From: JACCUZ01 sp038246575
GTDB lineage: Bacteria; Actinomycetota; Actinomycetes; JACCUZ01
Direction of reading: 5' to 3'
DNA length: 64,000 bases
Assembly (NCBI GenBank): GCA_038246575.1
Contig: JBBRVU010000003.1
Span: 12,769 to 76,768, forward strand
The translations under genes were made by a program, and so were the position numbers. A model generated the notes under the pieces. It did no database searches. It was given only the letters and a program-made list of their open reading frames with translations, and was not told the DNA's origin. Position 1 is the first letter of the stretch. Each line of letters starts with the position of its first letter. Positions 1-8,557 of this stretch are shown piece by piece.

Positions 1-1219
1 GGCGGGCGACCGCGTCGAACGACCCGCCGACCTCCAGCGTCGCGCTGGTCATCACGACGGTCCGGTCGCCGAAGAGGCGGTCGCGCAACACGCCGTTGAC
101 CGCCAGGGGCGCGACCCGCAGGAGCCGGCCGCGACGCTGCTCGGCGGCGACCCAGCTGACGTCGACCGTCGCGTGCGCCGCCAGCCGGGACGCGGTGTCG
201 AAGACGGTCTCCAGCGCGGACTGGGCGACCTTCTTGGCGCCGTCGTCGCTGTCCTTGTGCCTGGCCAGGTCGGAGAGCACGGCGCGGGCGGCGTCCCGGA
301 CGGTGGCCAGCGCCGCGGCGAGGACCTCGGGCAGCTCGACGAGGCGACCCTCGTCCACCTCGGCCAGCGCCGCGGTCAGCAGGTCGGCGGAGTCGGCGAG
401 GTCGTCGGTGTCGTCGACGAGGCGACGGGCGCGGGCCGCCGCCCGTTCGATCATGGCCGGCGCCAGCTCACCGGTGGCGACACCGGTGACCCGGTCGACC
501 AGCTCGTGCCCCTCGTCCACGACGACGACGTCGTGCTCGGGCAGCAGCGGCAGCCCCTCGAGTGCGTCGATCGCGAGCAGCGCGTGGTTGGTGACGACGA
601 CGTCGGCGCGAGCCGCCTGCTCCCTGGCGAGCTCGGCGAAGCACTCACCGCCGCGCGGGCACTTGGATGCGCCCAGGCACTCGCGCGAGGTGACGCTGAT
701 CTGTCGCCAGGCACGGTCGCTCACGCCGGGACTCAGCTCGTCGCGGTCGCCCGTCTCGGTCCCGTCGGCCCAGCCGCGCAGCCGGACGACGTCCTTGCCC
801 AGCTGTGTCGTGGGCGACGGGTCGAACAGCGCCTCCTCGCCGTCGTCCGGAAGCCCGCCCTCGAGGCGGTTCCGGCACACGTAGTTGGAGCGGCCCTTGA
901 GGATCGCGTACGTCGGGCGCCGGCCCAGCAGCGGTGCGACGGCGTCGACGAGCTGCGGAAGATCGCGGGTCACGACCTGCTGCTGAAGCGCGATCGTCGC
1001 GGTGGCGACCACCACCGGCTCCTTGTGCAGCAGCGCCGGCACCAGGTAGGCCAGCGACTTGCCGGTGCCGGTCCCGGCCTGGACCAGCAGGTGGCGCTCG
1101 TCGCGGATCGCAGCCGCGACCTCGTCGGCCATCCGGACCTGGCCGGGGCGCTCGGTGCCGCCGACCGCAGCGACCGCCGCGTCCAGCAGCGCGCGAACGG
1201 TCGGCTGCTCGTCGGTCAC
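1..1219 (-). CDS. DinG/XPD-type ATP-dependent DNA helicase (3' part cut by window edge)
   Basis: Superfamily 2 DNA helicase of the DinG/XPD type, which unwinds DNA in repair and R-loop or D-loop removal. The first 406 residues are visible. A Walker A motif (AGTGTGKS) lies near residues 48-55. Four cysteines at about 115, 181, 187 and 193 are placed like the [4Fe-4S] ligands of this family. A DEGH box lies near residues 235-238. The GTG at 1219 is chosen because the following residues (MTDEQPTVRALLDAAV) lead straight into the helicase core. The C-terminal half is outside the window, so completeness cannot be judged. The family call is firm; the exact paralogue is not. Confidence 0.9.
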   Translation of the reverse strand, partial: MTDEQPTVRALLDAAVAAVGGTERPGQVRMADEVAAAIRDERHLLVQAGTGTGKSLAYLVPALLHKEPVVVATATIALQQQVVTRDLPQLVDAVAPLLGRRPTYAILKGRSNYVCRNRLEGGLPDDGEEALFDPSPTTQLGKDVVRLRGWADGTETGDRDELSPGVSDRAWRQISVTSRECLGASKCPRGGECFAELAREQAARADVVVTNHALLAIDALEGLPLLPEHDVVVVDEGHELVDRVTGVATGELAPAMIERAAARARRLVDDTDDLADSADLLTAALAEVDEGRLVELPEVLAAALATVRDAARAVLSDLARHKDSDDGAKKVAQSALETVFDTASRLAAHATVDVSWVAAEQRRGRLLRVAPLAVNGVLRDRLFGDRTVVMTSATLEVGGSFDAVAR

Positions 1220-1269
1220 CGCCCGAGGCTATCGGCGCCGGGCAACCGGCCGGCGCTTCAGCAGGTGGG

Positions 1270-3972
1270 TCAGGCGTGCGTACGGCTGGGGAGGCGGGTC
1301 AGGGCCTCGGCGCGCGACTGCTCCTCGAGCAGCTCGTCGATCTCCTCGGGCGGCAACGGGCGGGAGAACAGGTACCCCTGGCCGAAGATGCAGCCCATCT
1401 CCTCCAGGGAGTTGCGCTGGTCCGGCGTCTCGATCCCTTCGGCCACGGTGTCCAGCCGCAGCGAGTCGCCGAGCGAGACGATCGTGCGCACGAGCTCGCC
1501 ACGCCCCGAGTCCTCGCCGACGTGCGCGACGAACGACTTGTCGATCTTGAGAATGTCCACCGGGAACCGGGACAGGTAGGACAGCGACGAGTAGCCGGTG
1601 CCGAAGTCGTCAACGGCGATGCTGACACCCAGCTTCTTCACGTGCGTGAGCAGATCGACGACCTCCTCGGTCCGGTCCATCAGGACCGTCTCGGTCATCT
1701 CCAGGGTCAGCGCCCGCCCCGGCAGACCGCTGGCGGCCAGCATGTCGTGCACCATGCGGGGCAGCCCCGGCTCGAGCTGGCGAACCGACACGTTCACGGC
1801 CATCTTGAAGTGACCGCCGGGCATCGCGTGACGCTGCCAGAGCACGCCCTGCCGGCAGCTCTCCTGCAGCGCCCATCGCCCGATCTCCCCCACCAGCCCG
1901 CACTCCTCGGCGAGATCGATGAAGTCGCTGGGCGGCACGAGACCGAGCTCGCGATGGTTCCAGCGCACCAGGGCCTCGACCCCGATGATGCGCGCGCTGA
2001 CCAGCTCGACGACCGGCTGGTAGTAGAGGACGAGGTCGCCCCGCGACACGGCCTGGCGCAGCTCGCGCTCGGCCTCGACCCGGGCCAGCAGGGCGTCGTG
2101 CATCTGCACCTCGAACCGGACAAAGTCCAGTTCCCGGTCGTTCTTGGCGCGGTACATGGCCAGGTCGGCGTTGCGCTGGAGCTGGTCGGCGGTCTCATCA
2201 CCGCTGTCGCTCACCGCGATGCCGGTCGACGCGCTGAGCGCCAGCTCGCGACCGTCGAGGAAGAACGGCGCGGTCAGGGCCCCACGGATTCGCTTGGCCA
2301 CCCAGGTGGCGCCCTCCTCGGCGTCAGCACCACTGACGAGGATCGCGAACTCGTCACCGCCGAGGCGCGCGACCAGGTCGTGCGGGCGTACGGAGTTGAG
2401 CAGGCGCTTGGCGACCAGTCCGAGCAGCTCGTCACCGATGTGATGGCCAGCCGCGTCGTTGACTGCCTTGAAACCGTCGAGGTCCAGGAAGAGCACGGCA
2501 ACCTCGGCGGGTCCGAGCGCCACCCGCAGCGCCGCGTCGACCTTCGACCGGAACAACGTGCGGTTGGCCAGGCCGGTGAGTGCGTCGGAGAACGCGGCCT
2601 GGGTGAGCTGCTCCTCCAGGCGCCGGCGCTCGGACACGTCGCGAGTGTTGAGCACGAGTCCCCGGATGTCCGGATCGTGGAGCAGCGAGGTGATCGTCGT
2701 CTCGGTCTCGCACCAGTGGCCGCTCTTCGCCCAGATCGCCAGCTCGAGGGTCAGCGGCCGCCCCGGGCTGCGCGCAGCCGTCGCCAGCGCGACCTCGAAA
2801 CGCCGTCCGTCGGCCGGTCGCAGCAGGTGCGACATCCGCGTACCGACCAGGCGTTCCGGATCGTGGCCAAGGATGCCCATCACCGAGGGGGTCTGGAAGC
2901 GCACCACCCCGCGCACATCGACCACGGTGATCACGTCGGAGCTGTTCTGCACCAGCGAGCGGAACCACTTCTCGCGTTCCCCCAGGGAGATCGTCCGGCG
3001 CAGGACGACGTCTTCCAGGGTGCGCTCGGTGGCCAGGCTGTCCAGCCGGGCGAGCACTCCTCCGCTGATCAAGGTGATCGACAGCAGCACGGCCGACGCG
3101 ACCGTCGGCGCATTGAGACTCTGATGGAGCACTGCGGAGCCGCCCAGGACCAGCGCTGCGACGGCGAGCGGTGCCAGCGGCACGAGAACCGCCACCCGTT
3201 CCCGCCAAGCCATGGCCCGGTCCGACTCCTCCTCGTCCGGGGGTGCGAACGACGCGGCGGCAAAGAGCAGCACGACGACGGTTCGCAGCGCCAGCACCAG
3301 TGTCGGCGGCGCGTCCTGACGAACGACGATGTCGGTGGCTGAGAGCAGGACCGCGCCGACGGTGACGTGTGCCAGCGGCACGATCGACAGCCCGCCCGGC
3401 CGGCGGGCACGGGCGAGGACGGCCACCGCCACAGTGGCGAGCCCGACGTCGACCACGGGGTGGACCAGAACTCCGAGGTCGGCGGGCAACAGCGCGGATC
3501 CGCTGGGGAGCACCACCTCGGCGACCGGGACGGCGAAGGCGAAGCCCGCCGTGGCGGCGTCCAGCACCACGCGCAGCCGCCCCCCGCGGCTCTCCTCCGG
3601 GGCCGGCAACAGCACCAGGGCGGCTGCGATGAGGACTGCCACCAGGACATGCCCCGGGTCCACGACGTCCGACGAGGATCCGGCGGTCCGGGCCTGGTCG
3701 GCCATCCAGCCGACGATCGTGATCACGGCGGCGGCAAGCAGCCACCAGGGCAGCCGTTGCCGCAGAGATGCCGCCCGTCCCGCGCGCCGGACAAGCAGGG
3801 CCAGAGCGACGACTGATGCTCCGGCCAGGGATCCGAGAGCGAGCCAGCCTGCGAGCGCGGACATCCCGAGGGCCGGCATGCCGACGGCGAGCGCCGACAG
3901 CGCAGCCGAGGCCGCCAGGGCGGTGACCAGCGGCCGCGACAGGCCCCACCGCCCTCCGTGGGGGTTGTCCAT
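1270..3972 (-). CDS. Membrane PAS-GGDEF-EAL protein (cyclic di-GMP turnover)
   Basis: Predicted membrane-bound bifunctional diguanylate cyclase/phosphodiesterase of about 900 residues. The first ~300 residues are a series of hydrophobic helices. A PAS-like sensor follows (about 330-450, with VQNSSDVITVVD), then a GGDEF domain (about 460-620) with an intact GGDEF loop, and an EAL domain (about 640-890) with intact EAL and DDFGTGYSSL motifs. Both catalytic signatures are therefore present, and net activity cannot be predicted. The ATG at 3972 sits just before the first membrane helix; in-frame ATGs at 4095 and 4104 are alternatives that would add a low-complexity tail. Neither has a clear ribosome binding site. 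The domain order resembles the second GGDEF-EAL protein at 32260-34566. Confidence 0.9.
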   Translation of the reverse strand: MDNPHGGRWGLSRPLVTALAASAALSALAVGMPALGMSALAGWLALGSLAGASVVALALLVRRAGRAASLRQRLPWWLLAAAVITIVGWMADQARTAGSSSDVVDPGHVLVAVLIAAALVLLPAPEESRGGRLRVVLDAATAGFAFAVPVAEVVLPSGSALLPADLGVLVHPVVDVGLATVAVAVLARARRPGGLSIVPLAHVTVGAVLLSATDIVVRQDAPPTLVLALRTVVVLLFAAASFAPPDEEESDRAMAWRERVAVLVPLAPLAVAALVLGGSAVLHQSLNAPTVASAVLLSITLISGGVLARLDSLATERTLEDVVLRRTISLGEREKWFRSLVQNSSDVITVVDVRGVVRFQTPSVMGILGHDPERLVGTRMSHLLRPADGRRFEVALATAARSPGRPLTLELAIWAKSGHWCETETTITSLLHDPDIRGLVLNTRDVSERRRLEEQLTQAAFSDALTGLANRTLFRSKVDAALRVALGPAEVAVLFLDLDGFKAVNDAAGHHIGDELLGLVAKRLLNSVRPHDLVARLGGDEFAILVSGADAEEGATWVAKRIRGALTAPFFLDGRELALSASTGIAVSDSGDETADQLQRNADLAMYRAKNDRELDFVRFEVQMHDALLARVEAERELRQAVSRGDLVLYYQPVVELVSARIIGVEALVRWNHRELGLVPPSDFIDLAEECGLVGEIGRWALQESCRQGVLWQRHAMPGGHFKMAVNVSVRQLEPGLPRMVHDMLAASGLPGRALTLEMTETVLMDRTEEVVDLLTHVKKLGVSIAVDDFGTGYSSLSYLSRFPVDILKIDKSFVAHVGEDSGRGELVRTIVSLGDSLRLDTVAEGIETPDQRNSLEEMGCIFGQGYLFSRPLPPEEIDELLEEQSRAEALTRLPSRTHA

Positions 3973-4189
3973 ACCAGTGGTGTTCGACCGTTGTGGCGCT
4001 CGGGTTGACCGTGGCGGGCCGCTCGGTTCCGCAGCCGTGGCGGCTGCGTACACCGGGGCCTGCTGCCCGTCATCGCCCCCGGCCGCCCGCTTCATCCGGT
4101 CCATGATCGCGCCCGGAGGCCCGTTCCGCAGGCCGATGCACGCTTTCGGCCTGCCGGAGCACGCCCGCCGGTCGCCGCACACCGCTTCA

Positions 4190-4247
4190 GCAGGCAGGTG
4201 ATTGCTTCAGCAGGTGTCTACGCCTGCTGAAGCGATCACCCGCCTGC
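4190..4247. terminator. 25-bp near-perfect hairpin over the hflX stop codon
   Basis: Arms 4190-4214 and 4223-4247 match at 23 of 25 positions around an 8-base loop. The hflX stop (4236-4238) lies in the right arm, so a hairpin forms at the very end of that gene. There is no T-run, so it may act as a processing or stabilising structure rather than a classical terminator. The core GCTTCAGCAGGTG (4204-4216) recurs at 1255-1267, beyond the 3' end of the GGDEF-EAL gene. Confidence 0.55.
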
Positions 4248-5762
4248 CGAACGTGGTCGACTGCGGGAGGGCGGGGCTGGCGTGGGGGTGGGGGTGGGGG
4301 TGGGGGTGGGGGTGGGGGTGGCCCGGTAGGGGGCGAGGTCGGCGGCCAGAGCCGGGTAGACGAGGGCCCGGACGCGGGTGCCGTCCGGCTCGTGATCCTG
4401 GCGGACCGCATCGCCCTCGTCGTGCAGGCGGGAGACCAGGTCGCCCCGGTCGTACGGGAGCAGCACGTCGACCTGCTCGGTCGGGCGAGGCAGGGCGTCG
4501 GCGATGACCCGGCGCAGCTCGTCGAGTCCCTCGCCGGTGCGCGCGGAGACCACCAGGACGTGGTGCTGGCTGCGACGCAGCTGGTCGACCACGTCGGGGT
4601 CCGCGACGTCGGCCTTGTTCACCACGACCACCTCGGGCACCCGCTCGGCATCGACGTCGGCGAGCACCTCTCGGACCGCGGCCAGCTGGGCGCCCGGGTC
4701 GGGGTCGGAGCCGTCGACGACGTGCAGGATCAGGTCGGCGTCCCCGACCTCCTCCAGCGTCGAGCGGAACGCCTCGACGAGCTGGTGCGGCAGGTGGCGG
4801 ACGAAGCCGACTGTGTCGGTCAGCGTGTAGAGGCGGCCGTCGGGGGCCTCGGCGCGGCGCACTGTCGGGTCGAGGGTCGCGAACAGCGCGTTCTCCACCA
4901 GCACCCCGGCGCCGGTCAGCCGGTTGAGCAGAGACGACTTGCCCGCGTTGGTGTAGCCGGCGATGACCACCGACGGCACCTCGTTGCGGCGCCGCTCCCG
5001 ACGCTTGGTGTCGCGCGAGGTCTTCATCAGCGCGATGTCCTTGCGCAGCCGAGACATCCGGGTCCGGATCCGCCGCCGGTCGGTCTCGATCTTGGTCTCA
5101 CCGGGGCCGCGCGTGCCGATGCCTTGGCCGCCGGCCACCCGGCCACCGCGCTGCTGGGACAGCGACTCGCCCCAGCCGCGCAGCCTCGGGAGCATGTACT
5201 CCATCTGCGCCAGCTCGACCTGGGCCTTGCCCTCCCGGCTCTTGGCGTGCTGGGCGAAGATGTCGAGGATCAGCGCCGTCCGGTCGATCACCTTGACCTT
5301 GACGACCTGCTCGAGCTGACGAAGCTGGCCGGGCGTGAGCTCGCCGTCGCAGATCACCGTGTCGGCACCGACGGAGACCACGATGTCGCGCAGCTCGCGC
5401 GCCTTGCCCGACCCCACGAAGGTCGCCGCGTCGGGCTTGTCGCGGCGCTGGATCAGGCCCTCGAGGACCTCGGACCCGGCGGTCTCAGCGAGCGCGGCCA
5501 GCTCGGCGAGGGAGTTCTCGGCCTGGTCGGCCCCTCCCTCGGTCCACACCCCGATCAGCACGACGCGTTCGAGGCGCAGCTGGCGATACTCGACCTCGGT
5601 GACGTCCTCGAGCTCGGTCGAGAGCCCGGCGACCCGGCGCAGGGCGTGCCGCTCGGCGAGGTCGAGGTCACCGCGCTCGTCGAGCGTCACGGGGTCGGCC
5701 GGAATGGGCTGGGCTGGTGTCGTCATCTGTGCTTCGTCAACACCGTCGGCGGGCTGGGTCAT
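4236..5762 (-). CDS. hflX: GTPase HflX
   Basis: Ribosome-associated GTPase of the Obg/HflX group, which in other bacteria splits or rescues stalled ribosomes. The glycine-rich HflX domain occupies the first half. The G domain shows GYTNAGKSS (G1), DTVGF (G3) and NKAD (G4), in that order. The length of 508 residues is slightly above the family norm because of a Thr-Pro repeat tail (see 4283-4318). The start is uncertain: ATG 5762 or ATG 5726 (MTTPAQPIP), neither with a strong Shine-Dalgarno. It lies 28 bp downstream of dapF on the same strand, so the two are probably co-transcribed. hflX near miaA/miaB is a common actinobacterial arrangement. Confidence 0.95.
   Translation of the reverse strand: MTQPADGVDEAQMTTPAQPIPADPVTLDERGDLDLAERHALRRVAGLSTELEDVTEVEYRQLRLERVVLIGVWTEGGADQAENSLAELAALAETAGSEVLEGLIQRRDKPDAATFVGSGKARELRDIVVSVGADTVICDGELTPGQLRQLEQVVKVKVIDRTALILDIFAQHAKSREGKAQVELAQMEYMLPRLRGWGESLSQQRGGRVAGGQGIGTRGPGETKIETDRRRIRTRMSRLRKDIALMKTSRDTKRRERRRNEVPSVVIAGYTNAGKSSLLNRLTGAGVLVENALFATLDPTVRRAEAPDGRLYTLTDTVGFVRHLPHQLVEAFRSTLEEVGDADLILHVVDGSDPDPGAQLAAVREVLADVDAERVPEVVVVNKADVADPDVVDQLRRSQHHVLVVSARTGEGLDELRRVIADALPRPTEQVDVLLPYDRGDLVSRLHDEGDAVRQDHEPDGTRVRALVYPALAADLAPYRATPTPTPTPTPTPTPAPPSRSRPRSAGG
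4283..4318. repeat. Six tandem TGGGGG hexamers inside the hflX 3' end
   Basis: Six perfect copies of TGGGGG on the plus strand, which is the template strand for hflX. They encode an in-frame Thr-Pro repeat near the HflX C-terminus. Six G5 runs with single-base loops fit the strongest class of G-quadruplex-forming sequence. Copy number changes of one hexamer keep the reading frame. Confidence 0.9.
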
Positions 5763-5790
5763 CCCGACCAGCCTCGCACGGGTGCGCCCC

Positions 5791-6651
5791 TCAGGGCATC
5801 CGGCTTTCCGCGGCCGCGGGCACGGCGGCGATCCAGGCGGCGTCCAGCGTGCCCTCGGCGACCAGCACCGCTGGCCCGGTCAGCTCCACCGTCCCGTCCG
5901 CGCGCACGGCCACCGAAAGCCTCCCGCCGGGCACGTCCACGGCGTACGTCACGGGCGCCGGCTCCCCGTCGCGGCGGGCGGCGGCGACGGCAGCCGCGCA
6001 CACGCCCGTGCCACAGGACCTGGTCTCCCCCACCCCGCGCTCGTGCACCCGCATCGCGACGTGGCGGTCACCCCGGCCGACGACGAACTCGACGTTGACC
6101 CCGTGCTCGAACGGCGGGTCGAGCTGGGGCGCGCTGCTCAGCGGCCCGGCCTCGTCGAGGTCGTCGACGAAGGCGACGGCGTGCGGGTTGCCCATGTCCA
6201 CCTCGACGGCAGTCCAGCTGTGGCCGTCGACGGTCACCTTGCGCTCAGTCGCGGGCAATCGAGCCGGGCCCATGTCGACGCTGACCTCGCCGGTGGCCTC
6301 GAGACGGACCCGCTTGACCCCGTCACGGGTGGCGATCGCCAGCTCGCCGGCCGGCTCGCGCCCGGAGTCCACGAGGTAGCGGGCAAACACCCGGATCCCG
6401 TTGCCGCACATCTCGGCGACCGACCCGTCGGCGTTTCGGTAGTCCATGAACCAGCTCGCCACGTCCGACATCGCGGCGCCCTCGGGGTCGACGACCGCGA
6501 GAACGACGCGCAGCACCCCGTCACCGCCGATGCCGGCGTGCCGGTCGCACAGCGCCCGCACCAGAGCCGGGTGCAGATCCACCTCGCGGTCGGGGTCGAC
6601 TAGCAGCACGAAGTCGTTCTCGGTGCCGTGCCCCTTGACGAAAGGCGTCAC
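5791..6651 (-). CDS. dapF: Diaminopimelate epimerase
   Basis: Converts LL- to meso-diaminopimelate in lysine and peptidoglycan precursor synthesis. Both catalytic-cysteine segments are present: EMCGNGIRVFARYL in the first half and RSCGTGVCAAA in the second, as expected for the two-base cofactor-free mechanism. The N-terminus FVKGHGTENDFVLL is typical, which supports the GTG start at 6651 although no ribosome binding site is visible. The start codon directly abuts a strong hairpin (6652-6689). The gene follows ggt and precedes hflX on the same strand. dapA and dapB are in the same window at 47-52 kb, but not adjacent. Confidence 0.97.
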   Translation of the reverse strand: MTPFVKGHGTENDFVLLVDPDREVDLHPALVRALCDRHAGIGGDGVLRVVLAVVDPEGAAMSDVASWFMDYRNADGSVAEMCGNGIRVFARYLVDSGREPAGELAIATRDGVKRVRLEATGEVSVDMGPARLPATERKVTVDGHSWTAVEVDMGNPHAVAFVDDLDEAGPLSSAPQLDPPFEHGVNVEFVVGRGDRHVAMRVHERGVGETRSCGTGVCAAAVAAARRDGEPAPVTYAVDVPGGRLSVAVRADGTVELTGPAVLVAEGTLDAAWIAAVPAAAESRMP

Positions 6652-6689
6652 CCGACGAGCGTACGGCCTGCGCGACGTACGCCCGTCGG
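6652..6689. other. Hairpin between ggt and dapF, touching the dapF start codon
   Basis: Arms 6652-6665 (CCGACGAGCGTACG) and 6676-6689 (CGTACGCCCGTCGG) pair at 13 of 14 positions around a 10-base loop. The structure fills most of the 61 bp between ggt and dapF and ends at the dapF GTG. With no T-run, it could terminate ggt transcription weakly or limit dapF translation; the sequence alone does not decide. Confidence 0.55.
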
Positions 6690-6712
6690 GTCCACGCCCG
6701 ACGCCGGCGTCG

Positions 6713-8521
6713 TCAGCGACGCGGCCGCACCACCGCTGCGCTTCCGCCGCCGCGGCGTACCGGCTCGGCGACCGCGATCAGCTGACCCTTGCGTCGGAAC
6801 TCGATGCCCGTCGCGGCGCCGATCTCGCCGCCTGCAGGCTCGCTGAAGGTGTGCCCGAACTTGGTCAGCTCCGAGGTGTCGAAAGCCGGTTCGGCCTGCA
6901 CCGAGGTGGTGTTGCGCTGGCTGGCCCGCGGTGCACCGATCGCAGCCGGCAGCGACATCCCGAAGTCCAGCCGGTTGAGCAGCACCTGCAGCACGGTCGT
7001 GATGATCGTCGAGCCGCCGGGTGAGCCGAGGGCCAGCACCGGCGTCTTGCCGTCCAGCACGATCGTCGGTGACATCGACGACCGCGGCCGCTTGCCGCCT
7101 CCCGGAGCGTTGGGGTCACCCGCCGCCGGGTCCGAGCTGAAGTCGGTGAGCTCGTTGTTGAGCAGGAACCCGCGCCCCGGCACGGTGATCCCGCTGCCAC
7201 CGGTCTGCTCGATGGTCAGTGTGTACGACACGACGTTGCCCCAGCGGTCGGCCGTGGTGAGGTGCGTCGTGGACAGACCCTCGGTGCCGCTGGCCCGGAA
7301 CGGCGCGGTGTCGTCGGTCCCGTTGCAATCGGTGTCGTAGTTGCCGTCAGCCGTGCCCGCGGCCACCGGCTTCGCGGCAGCCTTCGTGGGGTCGAGCTGG
7401 CAGAACCGCTCGTCGGCGAAAGGCTGCGACAACAGCTGGCCGAGGACACCGGGCTCCATCGAGTACGGAGCGCCGAGGTAGCGGCCCCGGTCCGCGAACG
7501 CGAGCGCGCTGGCCTCGAAGTACTGGTGGTATGCCTGCGGCCGGTCGTTCTTGTACGTCGCGGCAAGGTTGGTGTTCTCCAGGATGTTCAGCGCCTCGCC
7601 GATCGTGGAGCCACCGCTGGAGGGCGGTCCCATGCCGGTGACGGTGAGCCCGCGGTACGCCACCGAGGTCGGCTTGCGCCGCGGCGCGGTGTAGCGGGCC
7701 AGGTCGCCGGCGGTCATCAGTCCGGGCCGCACGTTGCGGGTTGCGGCCGGGTCCACCGGTGGGTTCGCCACGGTGGACACGATGTTGCGCCCGAGTCGCC
7801 CGTTGTAGAGCCAGCGCACGCCCTTGCGCCCGATCTTCTGGTACGTCCGGGCGAGGTCGGGGTTGCGGAACACCGAGCCGACCTCCGGCAGCGCGCCGCC
7901 GGGGAGGAACAGCTCACGGGTCGGGACGATGTCGCGGAAGCGCTCCTCGTTGCCCGCCGTCTGGTCGCGGAAGGTCTGGTCGACGACGAAGCCACGTTGC
8001 GCCACCCGAGTCGCGGGTCGCAGCGCCTTGGCCAGCGACAGGGTTCCCCAACGCCTGAGCGCCTTCTGCCAGGTCCGCGGCGTGCCCGGGACGCCGACCG
8101 AGAGGCCGCTGGTGACCGCCTCGCTGAAGGGGATGCCGCGGTAGGTGTCGGCCGTAGTTGCACGCGGCGCGGTCTCACGGCCGTCGATCGTGCGGACCTT
8201 CTTGGCCTTCGCGTCGAAGTAGACGAGGAACCCACCACCGCCCAGGCCGGCGGAGTAGGGCTCCGTCACACCGAGCGTCGCGGCGGCGGCGACCGCGGCG
8301 TCGACGGCGTTGCCGCCACGGCGCAGGACGCGCAGCCCGGCCCTGGTCGCTTCGGGGTCGACGGTGCTGACCGCACCGCCACGACCCACCGCGACAGGAT
8401 CCTTGATCGTGGCGCGCGGGGCCGCCTGGGCGGGCAACGCGGCGAGCACTCCGGCGGCGAGCACCGCGGTCGAGACCGCGGCGACAAGACGAAGTCGGGG
8501 CTGGGGAGTGGGAGCAGACAT
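6713..8521 (-). CDS. ggt: Gamma-glutamyltranspeptidase (secreted)
   Basis: Exported Ntn-hydrolase that cleaves or transfers gamma-glutamyl groups, for example from glutathione. A Sec signal peptide is visible: a short basic start, a hydrophobic AAVSTAVLAAGVLAAL core and an AQAA cleavage region near residue 33. The large subunit begins with the conserved GGNAVDAAVA region. The autoprocessing Thr lies in GLSTTHLTTAD in the second half, followed by the family's GSGITVPGRGFLLNNEL and GSPGGSTI segments. The length of 602 residues is normal. The ATG at 8521 has an AGGAGGTG ribosome binding site seven bases upstream. Actinobacteria usually use mycothiol rather than glutathione, so the natural substrate is open. 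Confidence 0.95.
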   Translation of the reverse strand: MSAPTPQPRLRLVAAVSTAVLAAGVLAALPAQAAPRATIKDPVAVGRGGAVSTVDPEATRAGLRVLRRGGNAVDAAVAAAATLGVTEPYSAGLGGGGFLVYFDAKAKKVRTIDGRETAPRATTADTYRGIPFSEAVTSGLSVGVPGTPRTWQKALRRWGTLSLAKALRPATRVAQRGFVVDQTFRDQTAGNEERFRDIVPTRELFLPGGALPEVGSVFRNPDLARTYQKIGRKGVRWLYNGRLGRNIVSTVANPPVDPAATRNVRPGLMTAGDLARYTAPRRKPTSVAYRGLTVTGMGPPSSGGSTIGEALNILENTNLAATYKNDRPQAYHQYFEASALAFADRGRYLGAPYSMEPGVLGQLLSQPFADERFCQLDPTKAAAKPVAAGTADGNYDTDCNGTDDTAPFRASGTEGLSTTHLTTADRWGNVVSYTLTIEQTGGSGITVPGRGFLLNNELTDFSSDPAAGDPNAPGGGKRPRSSMSPTIVLDGKTPVLALGSPGGSTIITTVLQVLLNRLDFGMSLPAAIGAPRASQRNTTSVQAEPAFDTSELTKFGHTFSEPAGGEIGAATGIEFRRKGQLIAVAEPVRRGGGSAAVVRPRR

Positions 8522-8557
8522 CCGGCACCTCCTGATCGAAGCAACCGGACATACGTA

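Noticed and set aside
4283..4318. CRISPR-like short tandem repeat
   Set aside because: The hexamer array has no spacers and lies inside a coding sequence; no cas genes are nearby.
934..6098. Long open frames on the strand opposite the c-di-GMP and hflX genes (934-3342 and 4392-6098)
   Set aside because: They are mirror images of the real minus-strand genes caused by high GC; the translations have no recognisable domains while the opposite strand has complete motifs.
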